Assembly: GCA_949317995.1 (NCBI GenBank)
Contig: OX439043.1
Span: 44,831,560 to 44,895,559, forward strand
Reading direction: 5' to 3'
Source: Acholoe squamosa
Taxonomy: Eukaryota > Annelida > Polychaeta > Phyllodocida > Polynoidae
Length of the DNA: 64,000 nucleotides
The notes below the pieces were generated by a model. The model was given only the letters and a program-made list of their open reading frames with translations. It did no database searches and was not told the DNA's origin. Shown here piece after piece: positions 47,921-59,432 of the stretch. Position 1 is the first letter of the stretch. Every line of letters begins with the position of its first letter. Position numbers and translations under genes: made by a program.

Positions 47921-48427
47921 ATACATAAGGTACAAGGATGTAATAACATTCCAACCTTATCTACATCCGCACAGCCCCTTATGGAGGAAGTGCGATCCAC
48001 CTGTGGTGCCATATTTGGAATGAGAGGATATTTCACAATCTCCTCTCAATTCTCATTAACATAATCTACCCACAGGTGGCACTCTCTCTCTTTATGACAT
48101 GTGTCACTTTTCTATTGAGCCACATGTACAGAACATTTCAGAACACTGTGAGCTGCTCAAGCCCTTAGTATAAAAGGTAGCTTGAGCAGCTCCCAATCTA
48201 TCTATTCTAAGCTCCCAATCATCTCTCCCAACTTACACCTTACACCTATACCTAGAACCTAGGACAGGTTGAGCTATAGGATCGGAGGCAGAGCTTGGAT
48301 ATTGGCGAGTGTTATCATTGTTACCATCTTTATGAAACACTCATGTCAGCTATGCAATAAAAGGATCAAATGAACTTCTCTGGATTCCGTGTATATTCAC
48401 TTCACCACTTGTAACCGTCCGTTGACA
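47921..48427 (+). repeat. 3' long terminal repeat
   Basis: 507 bp. Same TATA-in-hairpin arrangement (arms 48150-48161 and 48181-48192, TATAAAA at 48169-48175) and AATAAA at 48356-48361. The first two bases read AT instead of TG. Confidence 0.88.
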
Positions 48428-48432
48428 CTATG

Positions 48433-49087
48433 ACAACTTAATTTATTTTGACAAGTCATGGTAAAGATTACATTCTTAGTTACTTTGTTATGTTTTAATT
48501 TGTTAGGGAAAATTGCAATGGCATTACCAATAACCATATACATATGTCAAAGTGAATGATCTAATTAAATGTATTATGATATATCTTGGTTATCCATGAA
48601 TGAACGATGATAGTCATTATCTTTAAAGGCATTGGCTTAGGCAGGATGCATGTATTCTGTTAGATTGAGGCTCCTTTCTTGGCCCAATATGATAATCCTG
48701 TATCACATGATATAAAGTGCTATTTCTCAAGTATCGATCAGTAAATCTCTATAATTTTTTATGTCTGTACTAAGTACATATAGACAAACTTTTAAAATGA
48801 GTTTCATGAAGTTTCCATTTTTTGTTTAGATACAACCTTATGTCCTCAATCAGGGTAATAGCTAGTTAATTCCACAACACAGAGACTGTTAGTTTATTAA
48901 TATTATTTGTCACAGTACACATGTACAGCATTAGGAATCTTAGATACTGTCTCCTCTTTCAACACTTGCCTTTATTCTTCATTATATTCTACATTAGAAT
49001 TGGCATTCCTTTGGAAGGATTTCGTTTGCTTTGCTTCGGGCATGTATGATTTAACAAAGAATCTCTATATCAGATCCTTGTCTTCTG

Positions 49088-49146
<59 letters not shown>

Positions 49147-50621
49147 CTGTGAGTGATTGTGAATTTCAAAATGTCAACCCCACTGGGGGTCCCTACTACG
49201 TTTATAGGCAAGGGATATTAGCTGTTCGTTCACCAACACCTTCATGGCAATCGACTAGCACATCGCTAGTGCTAAGAGAATCAGCCAGGTGGCTCATGAT
49301 GTCGGACACTAGATCAGTAGTTGGCCTCTTTGTACAGTTTATTTTTGGGGCTCTTCCTAATTGACTATCTGTAGTTATATTCTAAAATCTATACCTATGG
49401 ATAGCAAATACCTTAAACTTAAACATGATAAGTTTCATAAAGATTTAGCACTTTAAATGCAAGAGAAATTAAACGTTAAAACCCTCATCACTGATAATAA
49501 AACGAATAGTCTGTAGTGACTTTGTCATACATTAGTCACACGAATAGTCTGATATGTGTAAAACACACAGATTGATGATGCCACAGGTTTATGTGCACTA
49601 AAAAAACATGACATCAACAAGGAGTACATGTTTTCTGAATGCTTGAACTAAGAGGAGACATTAGCTCATAAGGACATTCATAATCAGGCTTAATCTTCAT
49701 CTCAACTTGTTCATCCATCAAAACCAAGCATGTCAGTGGCAGTTGATAGATAGGAAAGTCATCTGTTTGTTGCAATATTGTTTGGTATTGTGAATTATTT
49801 TGGCTTAAACTAGCCATCAATGGCAAAACATCAAGCAACCATCTTAGATGGATATTTGCCTACATTGTTCAGTTCAGGCCTCTGTTTAGGATTACAGGGC
49901 AATGGCTATAGAAGACAAAGAAGGAAAGTGACAGAGAGGGACAGGGAGAGATAGAGACAGAGACAGACACAATGACATAACAAAACAGAGGAGAGGACAC
50001 ATAGCTATGAGCATAGATACTATACCTATATTTCAGTATGACTAGGTTCATGATCCTAAGCATTAAGTATGGCTATAATCATGGAGACTATATAACTTAA
50101 TTTAGTCACAGGTTACTATAGAGGGATAATCATAAATTGCACCATCACTTGACTAACTTATGTTAGTCACTACTGCCTAAGAATTCTACCACTATTTTTA
50201 TCAGTGCACAGTTAGCTTTCTTTTCAAATGATGGTGTATATTAAACAATGAAATAACTATGCCTGGCTATCATAGCAACCAGATAACGCTGGGTGTGTAC
50301 CAAGCTAGCGGACAAAGTGATAAGTCATTTTTCCCCGAAGCAATTGACCTTTAATGTATTCCTTTCCTCCGCTTTTGAGCATGCAGTATAGCAATATCCT
50401 GTAATACTCTTTTCGTTGCTTGTGAATTAGGTTAATGTTTATTAGATCTTACAGCTACAACTCATTATGTACTAGCCCTACACCGTGCAATGCCGTGTAT
50501 TAACCCTTTAAGGGCAGAGCAAAAGTGGTTGCCCTGGCCATGGGGACGGTCTCTAAAAAAAGTTTAGTTTCTAGAGGATTAGCCTAATTTCAATTCCTAT
50601 ACAAATCCTATATAATGGCCG
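48433..50621. other. No gene; (CT)n microsatellite
   Basis: A CT dinucleotide run at 49089-49141 is the only clear feature. The remaining AT-rich DNA shows no supported exon. Confidence 0.45.
49089..49141. repeat. (CT)n microsatellite
   Basis: About 26 dinucleotide units. The 81-codon frame ending here is an artefact of it. Confidence 0.95.
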
Positions 50622-50720
50622 TCAACTATAGTCGATGCTAGGCCTACCATGGTGTCGACTATAGTCAATGCTAGGCCTACCATGGTGTAGACTATAGTTG
50701 GTGCTAGCCCTCAATGGGTG
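50622..50720. repeat. Three 33-bp tandem repeats
   Basis: Units start at 50622, 50655 and 50688 (TC(A/G)ACTATAGTC... with GCTAGGCCTACCATGGTG). The first two are nearly identical; the third is diverged. Confidence 0.85.
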
Positions 50721-51611
50721 TAGTGTCCCCTGCCTGGGAAGAAGGACCAATATCATACACGTATAACATGTTAAAAAGATATTAATTCTACATTAAGATA
50801 TCACGGTAAGTCACACTAATAAGGATTTATACATATCATTCTCAATATATATGAAAGACAGCTAGGCCTACATGACACACAATAATTTTTAGCTTTTACC
50901 TTTATATTCTCTTGATGCAGCTAGTAGTTCCAGTCAGGTAGAGGAGTATGTCCATCCAACAATGAATCTATAGCCCTTACGATGTAACTTGGTGGAGCCT
51001 GAGGGTTAATGGAGATCCAAGAGCAGTCAATGGGCACAAGTCCAGTAGATGGTCTCGGGGTGAAGGTCGCAGCCTCTCTCTTTCTCTCTGCTACCAACAG
51101 GTGGAGCCCCAGACCCTGGACGCAGACCTCTGCTGCGCAGGAAGACTCTTACAGATGCGAGTGCTGGCGGGCATGTTTAACAGAGGCTAATGGTTGTTAG
51201 AAGCCTGGCTTTGTATCAGAATTGTAGGAATTGTCTCCAAGTTTGAGTTTAGAAAGAGCTTCTGCTTTGGAGAAACTAGTTTTTGTAGAGAAAGCAAGGG
51301 ATGATCTGTTATGCGCTATGGGCGAGTCAGCTGGGACTGGTCTGTCCTACAACGAGCACTTGGTAGCTGTGACGAGTCCCTCGCTCTCATGGGAACGAGA
51401 TAGTCTCGAGACAAAAAAAAAGTAGGTGGAGGAGGTCGGCAGTGGCCGCGAGAGGTCTGGTAGGATTGGTATCGGTGTGGGTCCGAGATTGGGGTCGGTG
51501 GTGCACCAATGGTGGGAGGGAACGAGTAGGTGGGTGGGTGGGTGGGTGGGACTGAATAGCGGGGAGGTAGGTTGGAGGGAAGAAGGTGGAGAGGGCTGGG
51601 GCTATTCTGGA
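50721..51611. other. Unassigned; G-rich towards the right
   Basis: An acceptor-like tract CTCTCTTTCTCTCTGCTACC then AACAG lies at about 51076-51100, but no exon can be defined. A GTGG/GGTG minisatellite-like run (51532-51551) precedes the regulatory patch. Confidence 0.35.
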
Positions 51612-51690
51612 CAAACACCGGAAGTAACGACTGGCGCCGCCCGGAAGTGTAGGCGTGATGCCGCTAGAGGGCGCCAGGCGTCACTGCAAG
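51612..51690. promoter_or_regulatory. GC-rich patch with two ETS-like sites and a CTCF-like site
   Basis: CCGGAAGT occurs at 51618-51625 and 51641-51648, 23 bp apart in the same orientation. GCCGCTAGAGGGCGCCAGG (from 51660) resembles the CTCF core. The patch is much richer in GC and CpG than its surroundings. This suggests a TATA-less promoter or boundary element, but no attached exon was identified. Confidence 0.4.
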
Positions 51691-53191
51691 AGAAGGGGTT
51701 GGGGCGGTTCGGGTAGGGGGGGGGGGGCATTGTGGGGAGCAATAAACGCGGCAGTTATATGTCAGTGTGTGTGACGGGGAAGGGGGCAAAAAGGGCTGGA
51801 TTTGTCAAGTGCCCACATGCTAGCCCCACACGCTTTTGTCATTGAGTTTTTTTTAATCATTCAATTATTCTATAACACTTTCTGTCAAAGATGTGAATTA
51901 CAGAGCTCATTGGCGATGGGCTGGGGGTCTTTGATGGGTCATTCGATCCAACCATTGAATCAAAGAGGTTTTTTTTTTTGTATTTCTGCAACACCCTTAC
52001 ACTATCAAGATGGATATATATATATAGTGTTCACCCAGTGCACAGATAATATACATGCATGTGTTTGAGACGTGTGTACTATAAAAGTGTACTTCATTGA
52101 CCTTTTTGCTGAGATGAATATTAGAATGCTACAATGTCATGTCCAAAGCAAGAAATTGTGAATTTCATAAGTTTTCAAGTGTAAAAGAAGGAACCTTGCT
52201 ATGGCGGACTTACAAACGACCTAATCTCAAGGTATCATTCCACTATTGGTGATGACATAACTTCCGGTAATACACCAAGGTGTATGGATTTAGGACTTGG
52301 AGGGCTGTGATTGGTCTATATTAGAGTTCAAAATCACTGCAAACTTAAATAAAGCCATAATAAAATGTTTAACCTGTTGTGATTCAGAATATATGGAGTA
52401 CAAGGGACAGCTCCTTTTTCTAGGATCCCAAAATATTTATTTTAAAAAGGTTGGAAATAATCACTAATTGTGTGCAGAATAGGCCAAAATGGGGATGGGT
52501 TCAAACATATGCTCGTACAGAAAAACTGGGTTGGTGAACGACATCTGGATCTGGCACCCAGAGAGGGGGAAAATGTGCCTCTTCATGATGTTGAGTGATT
52601 TGGAGTGTTTGAAAGGTGAAATTCCACTTTTACGGGTGTATGAGTTACATTAAATTATAGTGCAGAATGTTTTGGTGGTCTGATACCTCTACATTGTGAG
52701 TTTGTGCGCATGAAGATTTGCCCAGATCTGCGAGCAAGGTGGCGACTAATACACGAGCAAGGACTTTGTAGAGGGTAGTGCGAGCATGGGCCTGGATTGA
52801 GTATTAGGAATTAGCACTATAATCTCTCTACATACAGAGATACTTCGCCTCGTGGGATAACAGCTCTCCCTCCTCTGCTCATGTGGGTTCTTGAAAGAGT
52901 ACCTCACTATGGTTCACCTCTGTCTCTACACTGCTCACAAGTATCTTGAATCTCCATACATCTTCTTGGGATGACCCTCATACGGGGCACTGGATGGAGG
53001 TCCCTTATGTTACCTGTCGACTTTAAGAAAAGTCCATGTTCCCTGTTGATTTTAAGGCCCTATAGAGCCATCCTCTAGATGACAGTCTACCGTGGGCTAT
53101 GAATCCTGGTTATGCCTACCCTTTTATCTCACACATTTGGATATATTACATCATATGTATTTCACATTTTGCTCCTCTATATCTCCATTTT
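51691..53191. other. No gene seen
   Basis: A G-run at 51716-51727 and (AT)n at 52014-52025. The rest is AT-rich and unassigned. Confidence 0.4.
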
Positions 53192-53536
53192 CAGAGGCGT
53201 AGGAAGCAAATCTTCACTGGGGGGGGCCCGGCGAGGGCACCATCACGACCACCTTGAATTGTCGGCTGATGCATGATGGCGTCTATAATGAGTATATAGA
53301 ATTCATATAGAAAAGTAATTTTTGGTAAATTTTGGATCTGACTTTAGGCTCAGACCCCCATTTTCCCTATGACATCACCATAATAATCTAATTTGAGATG
53401 TAAAGTTTTAGCTTCTTTTCCATTGTGTTTATGAGTTCTTGGAAAATATTGGGGGGGCCCAGACATACTCTGGCCCCACCTCCTTCATGATTGGGGGGCC
53501 CAGGCCCCCCTGGGCCCCCCTTTTCCTACGCCCCTG
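53192..53536. mobile_element. CAGAGGCGTAGGAA MITE, larger relative
   Basis: Begins CAGAGGCGTAGGAAGCAAAT and ends CCTTTTCCTACGCCCCTG. The ends match the 25987-26133 element, including GGAAGCAAAT inside the left terminus. The interior is about 300 bp with GGGGGGCCC blocks. The target duplication is unclear (ATTTT on both sides, offset). Confidence 0.75.
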
Positions 53537-53557
53537 TAATTTTATACTCACGCAGTC

Positions 53558-53935
53558 TTGTGCCCACTGCTCCAGCTGATACCAGAGTGTCCCTGTGTCC
53601 CAGTCAGTGGAGAGTCACTCAATGCTAGACTGGCTGCAGTCCCTGAGCTCTCCTCCCAACACCACTATACCCCCATGCCTCTCCTCCTCTGGCTGCTGGG
53701 TTCACTAGAGGTCTTCTTAATCTTTCTGTTTAAAACTTTAATTCATTTCAATTTTTATTTCAATCTTCCATTAAAATTGAGAGACTTGAGCAAGTCTAAC
53801 TCAACGCATACAGCCACCTACTCAAGTATAGATGAGTCTTGACTTCCTAACCAGGCATCACCCACTCTCATACCTGAGTGCAATCAAGGAAGGGCGATAG
53901 AAGGACATGTAATACCCCACCCATCCCCCATCCTA
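53558..53935 (+). repeat. Duplicated segment X, copy 1 (interrupted)
   Basis: Matches 54362-54520: TGTGCCCAC, TCCAGCTGA(T/C)ACCAG, GTCCCAGTCAGTGGA, AGTCACTCAATGC, then after the insertion ACAGCCAC, CCAGGCATCACC and GGACATGTAATACCC. Interrupted at 53626-53798. Class unknown. Confidence 0.75.
53626..53798. mobile_element. 173-bp MITE with 9-bp target duplication
   Basis: Ends TAGACTGGCT and, on the opposite strand, TAGACTTGCT. ACTCAATGC (53617-53625) and ACTCAACGC (53799-53807) flank it. The uninterrupted site ACTCAATGC-AAACAGCCAC is present at 54414-54433. A 9-bp duplication is compatible with Mutator-type elements, but the family is not assigned. Confidence 0.75.
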
Positions 53936-53954
53936 CTTCAGTTTCTACTATTTC

Positions 53955-54255
53955 TCCTGGAACAACGTTTGCAAACGTTTTATTTGGTTGGGAAAAAGAC
54001 GTTTGAAAAACGTTATCTAACGTTAAGACGTTACTTTTTGTTTAAAAAAACCTTTGAACGTAAAAAAAAACATGTTTGTTTTCCAACATCATTTAAAGTT
54101 TGTAAATACGCTTTTAAGTTACGTTATTTTACATTAAAATCATTTTGACCTAGCGTTTTTGTAGGACGTGAAATTTTTTTTTTTCTTTTAGTACATGTTT
54201 TGAACTTTGATAAACTTAAATAGGAACCTAATAAATGCCAAGTGGGTAGCCCTTC
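53955..54255. mobile_element. AACGTT-rich repeat, probable MITE
   Basis: Internal copies of AACGTTT, AAACGTT and GACGTT dominate the first 120 bp (for example AACGTTTGCAAACGTTTT). The right edge TGCCAAGTGGGTAG recalls the CAGTGGGCAC-type end of 18731-19194. The left end is not defined. Confidence 0.4.
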
Positions 54256-54361
54256 TTTTGTCCATTCCAATCTCTCCTTCCATTTTCATATCTATGCTCT
54301 ATAAACGTGCACGCGTTCTCCATGATATCCCCATAATATAGCTGCTCCCACACAGGAAGCC

Positions 54362-54520
54362 ATGTGCCCACAGTTCCAGCTGACACCAGGGTGTGTCCCA
54401 GTCAGTGGACAGTCACTCAATGCAAACAGCCACTTACCCAGACTGGCCAGGCATCACCGACTCTCATTCCAGGGTGCAAACAAGGAGGGGGGAGGGGGAC
54501 ATGTAATACCCACCCTGCAA
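54362..54520 (+). repeat. Duplicated segment X, copy 2 (uninterrupted)
   Basis: Gives the empty site for the MITE in copy 1. The two copies lie about 800 bp apart in direct orientation. Confidence 0.75.
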
Positions 54521-54534
54521 CCTCTACCAAGCCC

Positions 54535-56785
54535 CCAACCCCCATCAATACTCCTAGACCAACCTCTTCCTCGCACACGTACAACCTCTTCTACTTCTCC
54601 AGGGCAAAACTGACCAACGTCCGATGAGGGCATTTTCTGTAGTATGCATATGGCTGACAAGGGTACGATTTAACATCATTAATGTAGCAGGGGTCCCCGA
54701 GGCGTTCGACCTGAGTCCACGTATCCAAGGAGCCATACATGTTTTCATTAAAAACACTGCGCTTCCAATTGTATGAACTATAGTATTCGGTACCATTACA
54801 AAGTCCCTGTCAAAAGGAAGTTAATGAGTAGTTTTGTACAAACTCAGAGAATGCAATTAAGTTTGATAAGTCAGGGCCTGTTGGAGATTGGATAGCCTGG
54901 AGAGAATAGAACAATACTATCAATTTATCAGGACATTCCCCTCCTGTTATGTTATGATTGCACGTCACTCCTGTAGGTCTATTGGCCACCATGGCGTCCA
55001 GGCCAGTTATATATGATTTATATCCATATAAAGGTCATGTAGATCTAGTCTCACGTTGCTGTCTGCCCAGTCCAGATCCCAGACAGTTGAAGTATTAACA
55101 CTAGTCATTACTTTGGGCCTGCTCAGAGCAGAAACCAAATAATTGACTCACGATTGGTCCTAACCATATATAATCGCTATATTTTTTGTATAAGATATCT
55201 ACTTCTCTGAGGTTAAGACCGTGTTGAGTGCACTCACCGGCATTCCAATCCTCCATATTCTGTTGTTTTTTTTTATTGATCCCTTGTTAACAACTCCTCA
55301 GCCTGGTTTCTCCGATCTGATAACTCAGGAGGCTCTGGTGACTGAACATCCAATAGCTCACACCCCTAGATCGTAGCCAATCTAGTGTTTTAAATTAGAC
55401 TTCTATCTCTGGTTTTATAGATTCCCCCAACCACCGTCGTCAGATCTTGGATATGACGGAGCGCTATCCCAGAAGATTATTATAAAGTCCAATGCATTAA
55501 TCCATGCAGGGCAATTAAAAACAGAGAAGGCCTTCCCATTGATTTATAGCAGCTATGAACAGGAAATCGCAGTTAATGATTACTTAACTCATAATGCTGA
55601 CGATGGAGAGCAAGCCACTCTAATACAACACTGATAAAGCATGCAGATACAACAAATCTGTGATTATAGCCCTCATAGAGACTGAAAAGAAACTCACATT
55701 TCATATCTCTGCATCGAACTCCAGGGCATCGCATTGCACTAAGTTATTGGAAAGCTTCCATTTTCTAAAACCATCCAACTATGGCCCCAAACCCCTCATC
55801 AAGGATAGTATACTTCTTGCCCTCATTAAAAACTCTATAAGCCACAGCCACAGCCACGGTAAGGATAAAATAAATTACATTACCCCGTCCCTATCAGGAT
55901 TATGGTGAACTCACTCAACCCTGAGGGGGCGGCAATATGCTCGAACATGGCGCACTGGTACGCCTTTATAAATACATGTAAACGGGAGAGAAATGTTCCT
56001 TCTATCGTATCCAATCTGTCAATCCAGAAACTGCAGGGTAAAAACGAAAATGGGTTCGTGGGTTAATTCATCTCCATGTTGAACACGTCATATAAAGCGG
56101 AATTCTTTTTAACCCTTCAAGAGACACTTTTATCTAATCTGTAGTGGATTTTTAAAATGTTGAACTGGTGAAGGTAGAACCTGCACAAACAGGGAGAGCT
56201 GCAAACATTGACACGAAAGATATGACCTCACTCATGACACGCCAATAAAAATGATATATCTTATGGTCAGTTGACTCTAACAACCTGTCACAGTTATCAT
56301 ATGACTCCAATAACAGCATGTGTCACATGTACCCAGTAGTATAAAAAAATTCCCATAATACACAGGGTGTCCCTTTTGGAACACCATGATGTAGTCTTCT
56401 GTGTTTATCATTCCCCTATTTGTTGTCCTATGGGGTATTAGACGGAAGAAATATGGAAACTAAAGTATGTGTTATTTATACCTTGTTCTATTTGGGCTTT
56501 GTGTGATGGAGTACAGCAATGAGGAAGATCATTGTGTCAGGGATGCCTTTGATATGACTTGTAATGGGGAACAAACAGTTCTCGGACGCTATAAACAGCA
56601 TCCCTGTCCTAACCTATACGGTAATATAGTCCTGCACCTTTGAAAATAGAATTTGTATAATTAAAGACTCTGGCCATATGGCTTTCCTCAGTCAACTCCA
56701 CAGGGTCCACGCTGTTGGAAGATTCTGGTTAAGATTGCTTATAGCTGCCCCGTATCTATCTATTATCCCTTGTACAGCCTGGCCA
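54535..56785. other. No supported gene
   Basis: 2.2 kb of AT-rich DNA. Frames of 60-90 codons show no domain or splice support. Confidence 0.4.
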
Positions 56786-56967
56786 CGGGCTTCCCTAGCC
56801 CACTTAAAAGGGTCTATATCTCCTCTTTCCTATCCCCTCGGATGTGTGTGGTGTACATATGTACGGGCACCAACACATTCCTCTGTGAAATTGGTAATAT
56901 AGTTCTCGCCATGAATATGACCTTAGCTGTCGAAATGGCGTTAAACATCTATTACTCACTCACTCAC
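56786..56967 (+). repeat. SINE-like repeat with (ACTC)n tail, copy 2
   Basis: Matches 13800-13981; the tail reads TATTACTCACTCACTCAC. Confidence 0.7.
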
Positions 56968-58063
56968 AGCCTGGCCATCTTTTCCGTGGAGAAACAAGTG
57001 ATAACGATTTTTACGATTCTTTAAGAGATTTCCTTTCATCTTCGAAACGAGCCTTACTATGGATTTGTATGGAAACACCCATTCGACACAGGGCCATGAA
57101 GAAACTGAATCCTATTTCCCATGACTCCGCTCTCCACTATGATGTCATAAAAACAGCCTCAAAGTTCTCATCAGAAAGTGTTTTTGAGGATTCTTTTTAC
57201 CAAGAAAAAATGAAGTAAAATACAGAGAGCCACTCGATATTCTCCAAACTGGATATTATTCACTTGTTGGCCTCAAAAACAGGATTCCACCTGGCAAGGA
57301 ATCCTGGTGGAATTCTGCTTTGAGGCTAACTCGTAAAGAAACACTCAGTTTGAAGCAAGTCTCATCAACCTCTGTCTAAATACCACAGGGTAAGAGAAGC
57401 AATACAATTGATACCAGGGAGAGCACAATTTTAAAGCCACTGTCACCATTTCAGACATTCGTGACATATGTAATGACCAGAAATAGGCTAAAAGACAGAA
57501 TAAATGTTGATAACTGATGATCTCTGTGTTTATTACTTGACTTGTGTGATACAGGTCTACCTCACACTTCCTCGATAAGGAGAAACTGGTTCGACATACA
57601 GCTTGGCTTATTATGGGCCCTTTTATTGTGTCGTAACCTCCCCTATTCTCTACTTTTATAAATCATTTGACCTATCTTCTAATACACACATAATTGTTTC
57701 CTTCAATTACAACCCTACCTGCCACTCCTGTGCCAAATGTCAACGACAGCTTGACTCTCCCTCTGTTGAAGTCTCTTACAGTTGATTCTTCACAAAAGGG
57801 AGTTTCAATGTTTGGAGACACATGTAAGTTAAGCATGTGTCAAGGATGTTTCATGGCTAGCTATATTTCCGAGAAGACTACCCATGTACTAAAACATAAA
57901 TGACGGTTGATTCTTTTCTTCGGAAAGGTACATTGACAAGCACCTTTCACATATGTATTTATCACAAGTAAGACTGTATTTTCGATACCCTTGCATAATG
58001 ATTAAATGGCGGGGTGAAATGGGCATTATCAAGTATGTAACCTAAATAAATTTCCTTGAATAA
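56968..58063. other. No gene seen
   Basis: AT-rich DNA without a recognised exon or element. Confidence 0.4.
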
Positions 58064-59158
58064 AGCTGCTACAAAATGTGAAATATAAAGATTTTTTGTT
58101 TTGGGTATATCTACAATCAGCCCACTTGCTTGTGTGAACTCTACACATCTCAACTGAGAGATTTACCCATGCTTATTTCAAAGAAATAGATGTCTAGAAA
58201 TTTTATATTTCTTGACAAGCACTTAATTGCATCAGCTCAGTAGTACCACATGTAGTTAGGAAATCAGACTGTTGTGTTCTATTACAATGACTCCTTCACA
58301 AGGGAAGCCTGTAGGGTTGCAGACTGCTCAGTGCTGCCACGTGGAGACTTTGGTTTGAACTAATTAACCAATATAGTTTACCTTCCCACCAATTCAGAGA
58401 GAACAGGTGACATTGCATTTTTCACTGTATGTATTGTAACAATAAACGGACTGGGGAATTAATCTACATGTTCTCTAAAGTTAGGATGGCTAGAATTTGG
58501 AAGAATTAAGGCTTTGAAAATAATCCAAACTATGGATTTAAAATGACAATCTGAATAGATGTGGAATCAAGACATACAATTTCAATTACAGTTCATTAGA
58601 TAAAAAGCTATCACTATATTGCCCGAAATGGTACAGATAAAACACTAGTCACAGGTCAGCACTAGATATATATTTCTAAGCTCAATCTAACTAAGCACAC
58701 TTACCAAAACGGCTGAAATTTGGATCAAGCTCTACAAAAGGTCTGGTTTGGTTGGTGCTAAAGTTAAATCTACCTTCAAAAAGCCAGCGGCCAATCAAAC
58801 ATCCCGATTTGGTCACGTGATGACACTGCTTTAGAACTAGTGTCAACAGCAACCAAACTAAATTGTAAAGTACATAATTATACAGGAATGACATCAGCTT
58901 TATTATACACCGCTGGGTACTATAACTTCGATTGATATTGTGGACGAAGATTGTTGGGATTTAAGGGCTAAATCTGGGGAAAACTAAGGCAGATCGATGA
59001 CGGACGCTGTCTGCAGTTCCGGGCATGGCGAAAAGGGCACCACCCACGGCCGTCAACGGAACTAACCCATTCCCACCACAGTATTAATACCCACTCCTTA
59101 TCAGATTAAATACCATGAAATTGATTGGAAAGTGATGTACAATCTTTTGAGAGAGAAA
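58064..59158 (+). repeat. Dispersed repeat P, copy 2, split by a solo LTR
   Basis: Left part 58064-58434 and right part 59081-59158 together match 2949-3396. The interruption is the solo LTR below. Confidence 0.78.
58435..59080 (-). mobile_element. Solo LTR with 4-bp target duplication
   Basis: 646 bp that starts TGTAACAATAAACGG and ends CCCACCACA in plus-strand terms, so it has TG...CA ends. GTAT flanks both sides (58431-58434 and 59081-59084), and the empty site is preserved at 2.95-3.4 kb. The minus strand looks like the transcribed sense: CCAAT-type GATTGGCC, TATAATAAAG and a terminal CCGTTTATTGTTACA typical of LTR ends. It also has a donor-like TTTTG-GTAAGTG. A minus-strand frame of 67 codons lies inside. 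It is unrelated in sequence to the LTR at 44.6 kb. Confidence 0.82.
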
Positions 59159-59432
59159 TCAGACGAACACATACCATGTCTTGTAGCAGCTTTAAACAGG
59201 CTGTCACTTTAAATATGGAGCCCAGAGGACCCATGCATGAGAGGTCAATCTATATAGAGATGTAACACTGTCAACACCATTTAAGGCTCACAGAATGCAT
59301 TGATGCATTTGATACGTATGTCATCATGATGGGTGAATGCAGCCCTGTTGAGTCTCCATACATTATGTAAAGGGTATGGTGCAGTGATGCACTATGTGGT
59401 CCGTATGGTGTTAACAGTATTTTTGTGAGCCA
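59159..59432. other. No gene seen
   Basis: Short spacer between the P repeat and the next element. Confidence 0.4.

Larger units (their letters stand above)
44612..48427 (+). mobile_element. LTR retrotransposon, degenerate, with retropepsin motif
   Basis: Two direct repeats (44612-45116 and 47921-48427) differ by roughly eight substitutions and one 2-bp indel by eye. The 5' LTR begins TGACATAAGG and the 3' LTR ends GTTGACA. The flanking five bases are CTCTG and CTATG, a target duplication with one mismatch. The 2.8-kb interior has a gag-like, proline/serine-rich frame from about 45169 and a protease motif at about 45740 (LVDSGASLSFIS). Frames are broken by stops and shifts, and no reverse transcriptase, RNase H or integrase motif was recognised. 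The protease resembles the Gypsy class. The high LTR similarity suggests fairly recent insertion despite the defective interior, so it may have been mobilised in trans. Confidence 0.88.

Noticed and set aside
51426..51716. 96-codon G/W/R-rich plus-strand frame over the GC-rich patch
   Set aside because: It is made of the GGTG minisatellite and regulatory motifs; composition alone explains it.
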